DNA of 64,000 nt from Crenothrix sp. D3 (lineage in GTDB: Bacteria; Pseudomonadota; Gammaproteobacteria; Methylococcales; Methylomonadaceae), in the NCBI GenBank assembly GCA_002134785.1, contig MBQZ01000051.1, positions 124,001 to 188,000 of the forward strand, read 5' to 3'. Below, one piece after another: positions 1 to 9,348 of this stretch (position 1 is the first letter of the stretch; each line of letters starts with the position of its first letter). Under the pieces are notes generated by a model. The model did no database searches and had not been told where the DNA came from. It saw only the letters and a list, made by a program, of their open reading frames with translations. Made by a program: the position numbers and the translations under genes.

Positions 1-224
1 TTTTTACAACCAAGAATATTTTTTTCTTTAAGAATAGACAGATGTTGCGAAATATTACTTTGACTCGTACCCACTTGTTCAACAATGTCTTGCACGCTAA
101 TCGATCGATTACCAAGCAGACATAATATTTTTAAGCGTAATGGATGTGACATGGCTTTTAAGCAGCGAGCCGCTTTAGTTATATCAGCGTCATTATACAA
201 AACGTGCGGGTCTTTAATTGTCAT
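1..224 (-). CDS. ArsR/SmtB-family transcriptional regulator (3' end cut by window edge)
   Basis: The frame reads 74 residues from ATG at 224 (minus strand) and runs off the window start, so the C-terminus is missing. It carries the ArsR-type winged-helix N-terminus: AMSHPLRLKILCLLG (helices 1-2), then SVQDIVEQVGTSQSNISQHL, the recognition helix with the typical S-x-S-x-x-S-x-H-L pattern, then the start of the wing. The classical alpha-3 metal-binding motif ELCVCDL is absent: the position reads SISVQDI. The inducer is therefore probably not a metal bound at that site, and a redox or sulfide-type sensor is possible. It is divergent from gpmI. Confidence 0.85.
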   Translation of the reverse strand, partial: MTIKDPHVLYNDADITKAARCLKAMSHPLRLKILCLLGNRSISVQDIVEQVGTSQSNISQHLSILKEKNILGCK

Positions 225-453
225 TATAAATACTGTGTGCTATGGGTTAATGGTATTCAATTTCAAAATTAATCCATAGTTACAAATTGTTGCCAAAGCA
301 TAAATCGCAACTGGATTTTCAAGTGGTTAACGGTGAACTTTTAGGAATGCTAAATAAAGCCCAGTAAACGGGTAGAGTCTAGCCGAAATCAATCATAAAT
401 AATTCACATACATGATGGATTTCACTGTTTTCTACCGATCCTACTACACTGAA

Positions 454-478
454 GTTCAGGTATAATAGTAGCCTGAAC
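454..478 (+). promoter_or_regulatory. Candidate promoter -10 box inside a 7-bp inverted repeat
   Basis: TATAAT at 461-466 is flanked by the perfect inverted repeat GTTCAGG (454-460) and CCTGAAC (472-478). A dyad straddling a -10 box is the layout of a repressor operator. No convincing -35 box is visible 16-18 bases upstream. The next gene on the plus strand is gpmI, about 165 bases downstream; the neighbouring ArsR-type gene diverges. Positions 225-453 hold nothing I can name. Confidence 0.4.
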
Positions 479-597
479 GGGCAAGTTTGCTTTCTTGTAA
501 AAATACAAAAAGCCAGCAAATCTAACAAAATGATACCTTATTTTTAATTATTTTGGGTAATGGATAATGCTATCACAGTGTAAATCAATTGAGTTAT

Positions 598-623
598 GTT
601 CGCGCCATTGCGCGGACTTTTTT
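598..623 (+). terminator. Hairpin plus T-run in the gpmI leader (terminator or attenuator)
   Basis: An 8-bp GC-rich stem (598-605 with 610-617, one G-T pair) has the tetraloop CATT and is followed at once by six T (618-623). The gpmI ribosome binding site GGAGA lies only a few bases further on. The structure fits an intrinsic terminator. With the TATAAT at 461-466 it would bound a leader RNA or small RNA of about 150 nt. Whether gpmI is read through it or has its own promoter cannot be told. Confidence 0.6.
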
Positions 624-640
624 AGTTTTTGGAGAAATGA

Positions 641-2170
641 ATGTCGAATAGACCAAAACCGTTGGTGTTGCTAATCCTTGATGGATTCGGTTATACACTG
701 GAAACAGAAAGCAATGCTATTGCGATGGCAAATACACCTTGTTGGGATCAGTTACAAAAAGATTATCCCATGACATTATTGGATTGTTCAGGTCATTCGG
801 TGGGTTTGCCTGGCGATCAAATGGGTAATTCAGAAGTCGGTCATACGCATATCGGCGCAGGTCGTTATGTGCCGCAGGATTTTTCTAAAGTCAATGATGC
901 CATCAAAGACGGCAGTTTTTATAGCAATTCGGTGCTGTGCCGTGCGGTAGACTTGGCTAAAGCCAACGACAAAGCCTTGCATATCATGGGCTTGTTGTCT
1001 GCGGGTGGTGTGCATAGCCATGAAGAACAAATTGTGGCCATGGTCGAGTTAGCGGCTAAACGCGGTTTGACTAACATCTATTTACACGCCTTTTTGGATG
1101 GTCGTGATGTACCCCCTAAAAGCGCGAGTTCTTCTATCGATTTATTGGATGCCACATTTGCGGCATTGGGTGTCGGACGCATTGCCTCAATCACAGGGCG
1201 TTTTTATGCAATGGACAGAGACAATCGTTGGGATCGCGTGCAAAAATTCTACAATCTAATTGCCAAAGGTGAAGCAGAGTTTAGTGCTGATTCCGCGCAA
1301 CAAGCCTTGGAATCTGCCTACAGCCGAGGCGAAACCGATGAATTTGTATTGCCAACGATTATTCAACACGCTGTCGCATTAGACCCGCAAGATTCAGTGG
1401 TATTTATGAATTTTCGTGCTGACCGTGCGCGTGAAATTTCACAAGCCATCACAGCAACAGATTTTACTGGCTTTGAAAGAAACCACGCGCCACATCAAGG
1501 TTATTTTTGTACCCTAACCGAATACCATCAAGATTATGATTATGAGGTAGCATTTCCATCGACTGATATGAAAAATGGTCTAGGCGAAGTGTTAGCCAAT
1601 GTCGGCATGACGCAATTAAGACTTGCCGAGACTGAGAAATACGCACACGTTACTTTCTTCCTTAATGGTGGCATAGAAACGCCTTTTGAAGGTGAAGATC
1701 GTATTTTAGTGCCTTCTCCCCAAGTTAGAACCTACGATTTACAGCCCGAAATGAACGCCGCTGAAGTCACAGATCATCTAGTCGCTGCTATTACGGGTGG
1801 AAAATATGATGTCATTATCTGCAATTATGCCAATTGCGATATGGTCGGTCATACGGGCATCATACCAGCGGCGATACTCGCAGTGGAAGCGGTAGATGCA
1901 GCATTGCAACGTATTGTTGAGGCATTGAAAAGCGTTGGCGGACAACTATTATTGACAGCAGATCACGGCAATATTGAACAACTGGTTGATAAAACCACAG
2001 GGCAACCACATACCGCACATACCACTAATCCAGTACCGTTAGTTTATGTCTGCGGCGACCGTCCACTCGCTGAAGGCGGTAGCTTAGCGGATTTAGCACC
2101 AACGATGTTGGACATTTTAGGTGTCGAAAAACCCATTGAAATGACAGGCAAATCGCTTATTTGTGAATGA
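641..2170 (+). CDS. gpmI: 2,3-bisphosphoglycerate-independent phosphoglycerate mutase
   Basis: Interconverts 3-phosphoglycerate and 2-phosphoglycerate in glycolysis and gluconeogenesis through a phosphoserine intermediate, in the cytoplasm, with Mn ions. The 509 residues match the usual length. The first metal ligand is in LLILDGFGY (Asp14) and the catalytic Ser64 is in [26 protein letters not shown] and the C-terminal TADHGN metal motif are all present. GGAGA lies just upstream of the ATG. Its stop overlaps the start of envC by 8 bases, so the two are probably translated together; gpmI-envC-ctpA is a recurrent gammaproteobacterial order. Confidence 0.97.
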   Translation: MSNRPKPLVLLILDGFGYTLETESNAIAMANTPCWDQLQKDYPMTLLDCSGHSVGLPGDQMGNSEVGHTHIGAGRYVPQDFSKVNDAIKDGSFYSNSVLCRAVDLAKANDKALHIMGLLSAGGVHSHEEQIVAMVELAAKRGLTNIYLHAFLDGRDVPPKSASSSIDLLDATFAALGVGRIASITGRFYAMDRDNRWDRVQKFYNLIAKGEAEFSADSAQQALESAYSRGETDEFVLPTIIQHAVALDPQDSVVFMNFRADRAREISQAITATDFTGFERNHAPHQGYFCTLTEYHQDYDYEVAFPSTDMKNGLGEVLANVGMTQLRLAETEKYAHVTFFLNGGIETPFEGEDRILVPSPQVRTYDLQPEMNAAEVTDHLVAAITGGKYDVIICNYANCDMVGHTGIIPAAILAVEAVDAALQRIVEALKSVGGQLLLTADHGNIEQLVDKTTGQPHTAHTTNPVPLVYVCGDRPLAEGGSLADLAPTMLDILGVEKPIEMTGKSLICE

Positions 2171-3365
2171 AAAAAAGCTAATTTTTTGTCTATTGCTTAG
2201 CCTCTCTATCAATGAGGGGCGGGCTGAACTGTCAGACAAAAATAATGAATTAACCGAAACCCAAGTCGAGATTGACGTTGCCAAACAAGCGATGCAAAGC
2301 ATTGAACTAAAAAAAATTGACTTACAAAGTCGTTTGGCAGAGGTTGAAAAACGCTACGGTGAAACTGCCGCTATTTTAAAAACTTTGCAAGCACAAATCG
2401 AACAAGCGCGGCAAAATTTAGGAAAAAACCAACAGGATAGGATTATTTATCAAGCTGAAATAGATAAACAAAGCAAGGAATTAGCAGCACAAATAAAAGC
2501 CGCTTATGCAATGGGGAGAAAAGAAAAGCTAAAAGTTATGCTAAATCAACAAGACCCCGTGTTATCTAGTCGAATGATGCTATATTACAATTACCTAAAC
2601 AAAGCACGGTTAAAAAAACTGAGTGATATTAAAAGTATTATTCAGCGTCAAGGTCAGCTAGACAAACAAAAAGACACCGAAACCGCACAACTAGAAAAAA
2701 GTCTCGAACAAAAACAAACAGAACAAGCTGTTTTTGATGAGGTTAAAAAACAAAGAAACTTACTGCTCAAGCAATTATTGCGTGATTTTTCGTCTCATCA
2801 ACAACAGTTAAAAGACTTAAAAGAAAGCGAAAATAAGCTAAGAGGTTTAATTCGACAATTACAAGACGAAAAAGACGCACTGGCAGGTGGTCAATCTGAG
2901 TTACAGGATGAACCAACAAAAGCAAAAGCAATAGCTAACGCTACGCCGCCAATTGACAGCGATTTTATATCACTTAAAAATCAATTACCTTGGCCCGTCA
3001 ATGGTGCGGTACACAAATTTGGCAGTGCGCGAGCCAAAGGCTTATGGGATGGTGTATTAATTAATGCCGATGAAGGCGTGGAAGTCAAAGCAGTGGCTAA
3101 AGGCAAAGTTGCTTATGCAGATCCGCTACAAGGTTACGGCTCATTGATTATCATTGATCATGGTCAAGGTTACATGACAGTTCATGGTTTTAACCAAAGT
3201 CTATACAAAAAAATGGGCGATTTGGTCGAAGCAGGTGACGTGATTGCTTCCGTGGGAAAAAGTGGTGGACGTAAGCAGTCGGGGTTATATTTTGCAATAC
3301 GCAAACAAGGGTTGCCGATTGATCCGCTTGAGTGGTGTATCAAAAAACCACACTCAAGTGAGTGA
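2163..3365 (+). CDS. envC: Murein hydrolase activator EnvC
   Basis: Periplasmic activator of the AmiA/AmiB amidases during septum splitting. The 400 residues start with GTG and a signal peptide (residues 1 to about 22, ending in GRA). A long charged coiled coil follows (about 25-250), then a C-terminal LytM/M23 domain (about 275-395). The LytM metal ligands are degenerate: the region around [13 protein letters not shown] lacks the H-x(n)-D pair, and the HxH position reads YMTVHGF. That is expected for an activator without peptidase activity. The GTG at 2163 is the only plausible start in frame ahead of the signal sequence, and it overlaps the gpmI stop. Confidence 0.92.
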   Translation: MNEKKLIFCLLLSLSINEGRAELSDKNNELTETQVEIDVAKQAMQSIELKKIDLQSRLAEVEKRYGETAAILKTLQAQIEQARQNLGKNQQDRIIYQAEIDKQSKELAAQIKAAYAMGRKEKLKVMLNQQDPVLSSRMMLYYNYLNKARLKKLSDIKSIIQRQGQLDKQKDTETAQLEKSLEQKQTEQAVFDEVKKQRNLLLKQLLRDFSSHQQQLKDLKESENKLRGLIRQLQDEKDALAGGQSELQDEPTKAKAIANATPPIDSDFISLKNQLPWPVNGAVHKFGSARAKGLWDGVLINADEGVEVKAVAKGKVAYADPLQGYGSLIIIDHGQGYMTVHGFNQSLYKKMGDLVEAGDVIASVGKSGGRKQSGLYFAIRKQGLPIDPLEWCIKKPHSSE

Positions 3366-3416
3366 GTCGTTACATACTATATTTTAAGAAATTGAGGATT
3401 TGGGGTTTTAAGGCAC

Positions 3417-4826
3417 ATGCTAAAAAAGAAAAATATTTTAATTTTATCCCTAGGAATTATGCTGGGCGCGTTTATGGGCATCTGCGGCAGTGTCCTTGCT
3501 GAAAAAGATGATGCGCCCGCTGTTGCGCCCGTACCCGCCACCGCAGAAGCAATACCTTACGAAGATTTGCGGACATTTACCGAAATTTTTGGGCGCATCA
3601 AAAAGGACTATGTAGAGCCTGTGTCGGACAAAAAACTACTTGAAGATGCCGTTAAAGGTATGTTGAGTGGGCTTGATCCGCACTCCGCTTACTTAGATAC
3701 TGAGGAATATCAAGAACTAAAAGAAGGCACATCGGGGCAGTTTGGTGGTCTAGGTATTGAAGTCACTATGGAAAATGGCTTCATTAAAGTCGTTTCACCG
3801 ATTGATGATACCCCCGCCTACAAAGCAGGTATCAAAGCAGGTGACCTTATTATTAAGCTCGATGATAAGCCAGTAAAAGGCATGACACTCACCGAAGCAG
3901 TTAAGCACATGAGGGGTGAAGCGGGTAGCAAAATAGAGCTGCTCGTGGTGCGTGAAGGTGCGGATAAGCCGCTAAAAATAACACTCACTCGCGCTATTAT
4001 CAAAGTTAAAAGTGTCAAGAGTCGGCTGTTAGAAAAAGGCTATGCCTATGTGCGTATCAGTAGTTTTCAATCAGGTACGGGCGAAGGCTTGAAAGAAACC
4101 TTGGCAGCGTTGAAAAAAGAAAATGGCGGTGATTTAAAAGGCTTGGTACTGGATTTACGCAACAATCCAGGTGGCGTGTTAAATGCGGCTGTTGAAGTCA
4201 GTGATGCCTTTATGAAAAGTGGGCTAATCGTCTACACAGAAGGACGCATAGCCAACTCACAAATGCGCTTTACTGCCGCACCCGATGATCTTATCAATGG
4301 TGCGCCGATAGTCGTGTTAATTAATTCTGGGTCTGCGTCGGCTTCAGAAATTGTCGCGGGCGCGTTACAAGACTCAAAACGTGCCATTATTATGGGCGAA
4401 AAGTCATTCGGTAAAGGCTCAGTGCAAACCATATTACCGACTAACACGGGTTCAGCTATTAAAATGACGACTGCCCGTTACTTCACGCCTTCAGGTCGCT
4501 CCATTCAAGCCAAAGGCATTGAACCAGATCTTGTTTTAACACAGATGAAACTGGAAGCGTTAGACAAAGATAAAAATGACTTTAAGCCCATTAAAGAAGC
4601 CGATTTATCACATCATTTGGAAAAAATTAAAACCAATGATGACAAAAAAGATGAAATCGATAAAGAAAAACCGACAGAGGATAAACAACCAGACGATTCC
4701 AACAAAGATGATGAATCGACTGATGATAAAAAAGACGACCTAGGTAAAGCGGTTGTCGATACCAAAGATTATCCGCTTCATGAAGCACTGAACCTATTAA
4801 AAGGCATCAGTATTATGCGTAACTAA
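3417..4826 (+). CDS. ctpA: Carboxy-terminal processing protease (S41 family, CtpA/Prc type)
   Basis: Periplasmic, membrane-tethered serine protease that trims or degrades proteins from the C-terminus. It has an N-terminal hydrophobic signal/anchor (about 6-28), a PDZ domain (about 95-180, with GQFGGLG and IKAGDLI) and the S41 peptidase core. The catalytic Ser308 is in GSASASEIV, and Lys333, 25 residues later, is in SFGKGSVQ; this is the family dyad. After about residue 375 comes an unusual Lys/Asp-rich low-complexity stretch (KTNDDKKDEIDKEKPTED and similar) before a conserved-looking tail. It follows envC by about 50 bases. Confidence 0.95.
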   Translation: MLKKKNILILSLGIMLGAFMGICGSVLAEKDDAPAVAPVPATAEAIPYEDLRTFTEIFGRIKKDYVEPVSDKKLLEDAVKGMLSGLDPHSAYLDTEEYQELKEGTSGQFGGLGIEVTMENGFIKVVSPIDDTPAYKAGIKAGDLIIKLDDKPVKGMTLTEAVKHMRGEAGSKIELLVVREGADKPLKITLTRAIIKVKSVKSRLLEKGYAYVRISSFQSGTGEGLKETLAALKKENGGDLKGLVLDLRNNPGGVLNAAVEVSDAFMKSGLIVYTEGRIANSQMRFTAAPDDLINGAPIVVLINSGSASASEIVAGALQDSKRAIIMGEKSFGKGSVQTILPTNTGSAIKMTTARYFTPSGRSIQAKGIEPDLVLTQMKLEALDKDKNDFKPIKEADLSHHLEKIKTNDDKKDEIDKEKPTEDKQPDDSNKDDESTDDKKDDLGKAVVDTKDYPLHEALNLLKGISIMRN

Positions 4827-4836
4827 TAATCACTGA

Positions 4837-4952
4837 TAGAGCTAACGTACAATAAAATGATGCCGTTCGTGGTGAGCTTGTCGAACCACATTCACACTTC
4901 GACAAGCTCAGTGCGAACGGTTTTGTAATCATTTTATTGACGGTTAGCTCTA
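4837..4952 (+). repeat. Palindromic TA-ended mobile repeat, copy A (116 bp)
   Basis: Nearly the whole element is one palindrome. The ends TAGAGCTAAC (4837-4846) and GTTAGCTCTA (4943-4952) are perfect inverted repeats. An inner ATAAAATGAT / ATCATTTTAT pair follows, and the core 4863-4920 pairs CCGTTCG...GAGCTTGTCGAA with TTCGACAAGCTC...CGAACGG. Related copies lie at about 24971, 26144, 30523, 31711 and 51616. The size and terminal TA agree with the copy at 51616, where insertion at TA can be shown. No transposase is encoded. The likely class is a MITE-like non-autonomous element. Confidence 0.85.
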
Positions 4953-4968
4953 GTCCGTCGTTAAACTT

Positions 4969-5001
4969 AAAGCCCAGCGTTTTTTAAACGCTGGGCTTTT
5001 T
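4969..5001. terminator. Bidirectional intrinsic terminator between ctpA and the convergent restriction gene
   Basis: A 14-bp perfect stem (4969-4982 with 4986-4999) has a TTT loop, A-rich on the left and followed by a T-run on the right. It can stop transcription from both sides: ctpA from the left and the minus-strand gene ending at 5088 from the right. Confidence 0.85.
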
Positions 5002-5087
5002 TAATATCATTCAGGTAGTAAAACCGTTCGTTTTCGACAAACATCACCGCACTATTATCAGGAGTCCAAAACACGTTTTGGACGTTT

Positions 5088-7943
5088 TTAAAAGCCCAAG
5101 TCTTGCCTTGGACTCCGAACTTTTCTAGGTTTCTTTGCTTTCTCTGTTTCCATGAGTGGCGCGGTGAGTTGTTGATAGCGTTCAAACAAAAATGCGACGC
5201 GTGCTGTATCGTCTTTGCCACCTTTGTAAGCGTAAGCAGCATCAACGGCTTTATCGAGGGCGTTGTGGGCTTTGAGTAAATCAGCGGGCATATTGCCAGC
5301 GGCGTATAGCGTGGCAAGTGAGTATTTTTGCCCTTGCTCAGTACATAACTTTTCTTCGGCTGTTCGTGCGTCTAAAATCTGTTGTGCGGCGGTTTCGATT
5401 TTGGTTTTTTGAGCAGTCGTTACTTTTTCAGGGAATGGGAAGTTGTTATAAACGATGGTGTTTGAATAACGGTAATCGCTTTTTAGTCGTCCGCAAACAG
5501 TTCGCATCCACGCATTATGAAAGGTTGAAGATAATAAGCCAAAGTCGTAAAGGCTGGCGTTGGGCAACATAAACACCAAGTTACTGGCAATAACCGTTGA
5601 TGGAAAATAACCGATAGGAACAAATTTTCGTTGTTCAGATGAAACGCTTGGGATTAACAAATAGGGCTGGTCGGTTTGGCGAATTTCACCAAACAAATAC
5701 GACGTTTCTGCTAGTTTTTGCGTGGGTACTTTTGTACTGGCTAAGCGCATAACTTTGACAAGTTCCATACGTTTTTTGATTTCAGGTGAGTTAATACGGT
5801 CGTTGGTTGTGCTGCCTGTTAGCCATAAGCAATAACGCGGAATATTATTTATAAATTCTTCCGCGCCTAAAAATCGGCGGATGTATTTGGTTGCAATCGG
5901 GTCGTTTTGGCGAATAGCGTCTGCTTCTTCTTGAGATAACAATAAATATCCGCCATCGGTAGGTTGGCTACCTTTGGTCATTTCAGGTACGTTAGGATTT
6001 AACGGCTTACGGCGTTTATCAATTAATACCGTTGGTGCGTCCACTAAATACGGATTAATTTGCGTGGCTTTAATTTCAATGGGTTCGCCTTTGATGTTGT
6101 CGCCATAATCAAACAGTTGGCACGTTTTAGGGATGTTATCCCTTGAAGGGATAACATCCCTGTCTCCTAAATGAAACCCCATAATCACACAATGCACCGC
6201 CGCTACGCCTCGCCCTTCGTTGTTCCATTGAAAGGTTCGATGGGCAAAATGCAGTTTGATGTTGAGCTTTAATAATTCCGTCCATAAAATCGCCACTTGT
6301 TCGCCTTGCGTTAAGCTGTTGGTGGACACAAACGCAACAGGAATCGCTTTATTCGCTTGAATATAACGAGCGGCTTTAATATGCCACGCGGCGACTAAAT
6401 CCAACACCCCCGCGCCTTTCATGCCGTGAAAAACTAACGCTAAATCTTCTTTTTGGGCTTTGGTTTGATAGCTATAACCCACAAACGGCGGATTGCCCAT
6501 AATAAAACTACATTCTTTGGGATCAAGCACTATTTCCCAATCAATCTGCAAGGCATTCGCACACACAATATTGGCTTTTTTCACTAATGGAATACGGTTG
6601 TAATACAGCCCTAATTCCTGCACTTTTAAATTCATTTGATGATCGACTAGCCACATTGCCAGTGTCGCAATATGCACCGCGCTTTCATCAATGTCTATGC
6701 CGTGAAATTGATGCACGTTACACAAAATTAGGGTATCAACATTGATTTGCGCGGTCAGTGATTTGCCCCATTGCGCTTTAATCACTTCCAATTCCAACAA
6801 GCGCAATTCACGATACGCAATAATCAAAAAATTACCGCACCCACAGGCTGGGTCAAAGAAATTCAATCCAGCTAATTTTTGATGAAACGCAGCTAATCTG
6901 GCTTTTTTACATTTGGCAAATTCAGCGCGTAAATCATCCATAAACAGCGGATTAATAGTTTTTAAGATATTTTCCTCAGAGGTGTAATGTGCGCCAAACT
7001 CGCGGCGTTTTTTGGTGTTGGCATTTGCGGCTTCATCATCAAAGTGCATAATCGCTTGAAATAATGAACCGAAAATCGCGGGGCTAATCTCGCTCCAATC
7101 CAGATTAGCGCATTCAATTAACATTTGACGCGAGGATTCATCAAAATAACATTCGGCTAACGCACCTTCAAATAACGCGCCGTTGATATAGGGAAACTCG
7201 GCTAAATGCTGGGGCAGGTTTTTCAAGCGTTTGTTATCGGCTTTGTTGAGGGTGTCAAACAATTTACTTAACGCGCCGTGTAAATCAGAACCATCGGCGC
7301 GTGTCCAGTTGTGCAGGTAATTTAAAAATGTGCCGTTTTCACCAAACAAGCCCGTGTCTTCGGCAAATAAGCAAAACAGCAAACGTACCAGATAATTTTC
7401 TAAGTCTTTGCCGTCATAACCTGTGGCTTTAATGACATCGTGCAGATTCGCCATTTTTTCAGCGGCAAGTTTGTTGATGTGTTCTTGCTTTTCAATCGCC
7501 AGTTTTTCGTAACCCGCTAAAAATTTAAACTGTTCTATGTGTTGCGGTAAGTCAGCCAGTTTGATTTTTAACGGTTCGGCGTGGGTGTCTAAGTCGTATA
7601 AATGCAGGTTTTGAAAGTCGCTGATTAATACACAGCGTGGCAGCTCTTCATTTTTTAAGTCGTGGAAATACTCGGTGGCTTGCTGGTAGGCTTTGTCCAA
7701 GTCCTTGCCCATTGATTTCATTTCAATCAGCAATAAACTGGGAATAAAGCCATCAATACGCCCTCGTGTGTTGCCCAGTTTTTTAACCCGTTTTTCAAAT
7801 GACACAAAGCGGCGATGATTCAGCCCGAAAATAGCACATAAACCCCGCATGAAATCCTGTGCGTCGCCCATTTCATAAGTGGAATCTGCAAATTCTTTGG
7901 CAAATTTGGCGGCGTTAGTTCTGAGGGTTTCAATGGTTATCAT
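5088..7943 (-). CDS. MmeI-like single-chain restriction endonuclease / adenine-specific DNA methyltransferase (type IIL/IIG)
   Basis: The 951 residues contain the MmeI order. The N-terminal nuclease has Asp64 in GRIDGF and Glu74-x-Lys76 in LLIEMKS, a PD-(D/E)XK site. A helical linker (about 170-330) follows. The gamma-class N6-adenine methyltransferase has motif I FDPACGCGNF (Asp364) and motif IV GNPPF (Asn484). The target-recognition and C-terminal helical region covers about 600-950. Such proteins cut and methylate with one polypeptide, and usually only one strand is methylated. It stands alone, between convergent terminators. A 33-bp perfect palindrome is embedded as codons 595-605. The reading frame is intact, so it is probably functional. 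Confidence 0.9.
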   Translation of the reverse strand: MITIETLRTNAAKFAKEFADSTYEMGDAQDFMRGLCAIFGLNHRRFVSFEKRVKKLGNTRGRIDGFIPSLLLIEMKSMGKDLDKAYQQATEYFHDLKNEELPRCVLISDFQNLHLYDLDTHAEPLKIKLADLPQHIEQFKFLAGYEKLAIEKQEHINKLAAEKMANLHDVIKATGYDGKDLENYLVRLLFCLFAEDTGLFGENGTFLNYLHNWTRADGSDLHGALSKLFDTLNKADNKRLKNLPQHLAEFPYINGALFEGALAECYFDESSRQMLIECANLDWSEISPAIFGSLFQAIMHFDDEAANANTKKRREFGAHYTSEENILKTINPLFMDDLRAEFAKCKKARLAAFHQKLAGLNFFDPACGCGNFLIIAYRELRLLELEVIKAQWGKSLTAQINVDTLILCNVHQFHGIDIDESAVHIATLAMWLVDHQMNLKVQELGLYYNRIPLVKKANIVCANALQIDWEIVLDPKECSFIMGNPPFVGYSYQTKAQKEDLALVFHGMKGAGVLDLVAAWHIKAARYIQANKAIPVAFVSTNSLTQGEQVAILWTELLKLNIKLHFAHRTFQWNNEGRGVAAVHCVIMGFHLGDRDVIPSRDNIPKTCQLFDYGDNIKGEPIEIKATQINPYLVDAPTVLIDKRRKPLNPNVPEMTKGSQPTDGGYLLLSQEEADAIRQNDPIATKYIRRFLGAEEFINNIPRYCLWLTGSTTNDRINSPEIKKRMELVKVMRLASTKVPTQKLAETSYLFGEIRQTDQPYLLIPSVSSEQRKFVPIGYFPSTVIASNLVFMLPNASLYDFGLLSSTFHNAWMRTVCGRLKSDYRYSNTIVYNNFPFPEKVTTAQKTKIETAAQQILDARTAEEKLCTEQGQKYSLATLYAAGNMPADLLKAHNALDKAVDAAYAYKGGKDDTARVAFLFERYQQLTAPLMETEKAKKPRKVRSPRQDLGF
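6129..6161. repeat. 33-bp perfect palindrome inside the restriction gene, exactly 11 codons
   Basis: AGGGATGTTATCCCTT (6129-6144), one central base, then its exact complement (6146-6161). On the coding minus strand it begins at a codon boundary and reads RDVIPSRDNIP (residues 595-605), itself a near repeat. It looks like an in-frame insertion of a small palindromic element in a loop between the methyltransferase and recognition regions. I saw no second copy in this window. Confidence 0.8.
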
Positions 7944-7978
7944 AAGTTAGGTCAGTTTAAATTAGGTGGGTTTAACGC

Positions 7979-8017
7979 ATAAAAAAACCCGTCAGGTTTT
8001 AACAACCTGACGGGTTT
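7979..8017 (-). terminator. Intrinsic terminator of the OmpA-family gene
   Basis: A 14-bp perfect stem (7985-7998 with 8004-8017) has a 5-base loop. On the minus strand it is followed by a run of T (complement of the A-run 7979-7987). It lies about 20 bases after the stop of the minus-strand gene at 8038. Confidence 0.85.
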
Positions 8018-8037
8018 ATGTCTAGCGTACTATGCTG

Positions 8038-9348
8038 TTATTGCAGAATTTCTAATTGTACTCTGCGGTTGTTAGCACGACCTGCGGCAGTCTCATTGGT
8101 ATCAATAGGACGCGTTAAGCCATAACCATGCGGAACCAATTTATGTGGGCCATGAATTCGTTTGTTCAGGTACTTGGCCACTGCATCGGCACGACGGATT
8201 GATAACTTCATGTTATAAGCCGCTGACGCTGTGCTACTGGTATGCCCTTGGACTTCAATGGTTAAATTAGAGAAGTTTGCGGCAATATCATCCGCCAATT
8301 TGTCAAGTAGTGGGAAATAACGTGATTTTATTTCACTGCGATCATTATCAAATTTCACATCCACAATCCAACAGCCCAATTTATTAACGGGTGTGCCTTT
8401 TAGTGTATTAGGGCATTTATCCTCGCAATCATTGACACCATCACCATCCGAATCCAGTTGCGAACAATCTATATTAACGGGTTTAGGAACAGGTGATAAT
8501 AATACCGCTCGCATAAAATCTTTCATGCCCTCTGGCGTGGCAATCCTTTCAGCGGTGACACTGTTAGGTTGACCACACGTTTCTGGGTTTTTAGAATAGC
8601 TCGCTTCCTCACTGTCAAATTTTTCACTTTCTTCACCCGTCCAGACGTTATACACACACAATCTGTCGCCGTATTTAGCTCTTAGGGCTGTTATCGCTTC
8701 TTCACCATCACCTAATGGATAATCAAGGTTTGTAATGCCCAGCACGTCATTTACTTTGCTGCTCAGTTTGTTACTGATTAAATCACTGACAATAACCACG
8801 GAAATATTGCCCGCTGTGCTGGCTAAGTCATTGCCTGTTACACCCAGCGTTCCAGCAATCTCTGAACGACCATGCGCACAACGTATAGTCTCTGTGGCCA
8901 GATTAAAGGCTTCTGTTGAGTAGTTAGTCGGGGCTTGATGTAGGTCTGTATAGCGATCACCATAGCCTTTGCAATCTCCATAACCAAAACTACGAATGCT
9001 GGTTTTAAAATCTGCCAGTTTTAACGCAGGGGCAGAATTGGCAATGGTTCTGTTCATGCGGTGCAGAATTTCTCGTTGCACTTCAAGTTTTATCGGTTCA
9101 TTATTGGCTTTGTAGCCCGATTCACCGACATAATCTTCTGTTGCAGATGCTGACGCATCAAACACCATAAACAAGTTATTGGCTCTTTGTACATACTCAC
9201 CCGACGCAATATAAGGTGCTAGGCTTTCAATAGTCACAGGATTAAATACGGTTTCATCTTGTAAAACATTCATCGTAGTAGTTGATACAGCACAGCCAGA
9301 CAGCACTAAAACAGCACTTACAATGGCAGTTAAAAAAGTTTTTCGCAT
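8038..9348 (-). CDS. Outer-membrane lipoprotein with VWA-like, thrombospondin type-3 and OmpA peptidoglycan-binding domains
   Basis: The 436 residues start with a lipoprotein signal whose lipobox LSGC puts the acylated Cys at 19. A von Willebrand A-like fold follows, with MIDAS motif DASAS (Asp64, Ser66, Ser68) in NLFMVFDASASAT and a later VVIVSDLIS strand. A Ca-binding DSDGDGVNDCEDKCP repeat (about 297-312) comes next. The C-terminal OmpA domain (about 330-436) carries the NLTIEVQGHTSS and LSIRRADAV signature. Its likely job is to anchor an adhesive or scaffold domain to the cell wall. The adjacent upstream gene (gltX) diverges. The VWA module sits in front of OmpA in one lipoprotein, which is less common than plain Pal/OmpA. 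Confidence 0.85.
   Translation of the reverse strand: MRKTFLTAIVSAVLVLSGCAVSTTTMNVLQDETVFNPVTIESLAPYIASGEYVQRANNLFMVFDASASATEDYVGESGYKANNEPIKLEVQREILHRMNRTIANSAPALKLADFKTSIRSFGYGDCKGYGDRYTDLHQAPTNYSTEAFNLATETIRCAHGRSEIAGTLGVTGNDLASTAGNISVVIVSDLISNKLSSKVNDVLGITNLDYPLGDGEEAITALRAKYGDRLCVYNVWTGEESEKFDSEEASYSKNPETCGQPNSVTAERIATPEGMKDFMRAVLLSPVPKPVNIDCSQLDSDGDGVNDCEDKCPNTLKGTPVNKLGCWIVDVKFDNDRSEIKSRYFPLLDKLADDIAANFSNLTIEVQGHTSSTASAAYNMKLSIRRADAVAKYLNKRIHGPHKLVPHGYGLTRPIDTNETAAGRANNRRVQLEILQ

Noticed and set aside
85-279. 64-codon plus-strand frame at the left edge
   Set aside because: It is the opposite-strand shadow of the ArsR-type regulator, whose helix-turn-helix reads clearly on the minus strand.
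2163-3365. Active M23 endopeptidase
   Set aside because: The LytM metal ligands are degenerate and the gene context is that of EnvC, so an activator role is preferred.
4967-5317. 116-codon minus-strand frame past the end of the restriction gene
   Set aside because: Most of it overlaps the real gene in another frame, and its tail reads through the terminator stem at 4969-5001. No start signal supports it.
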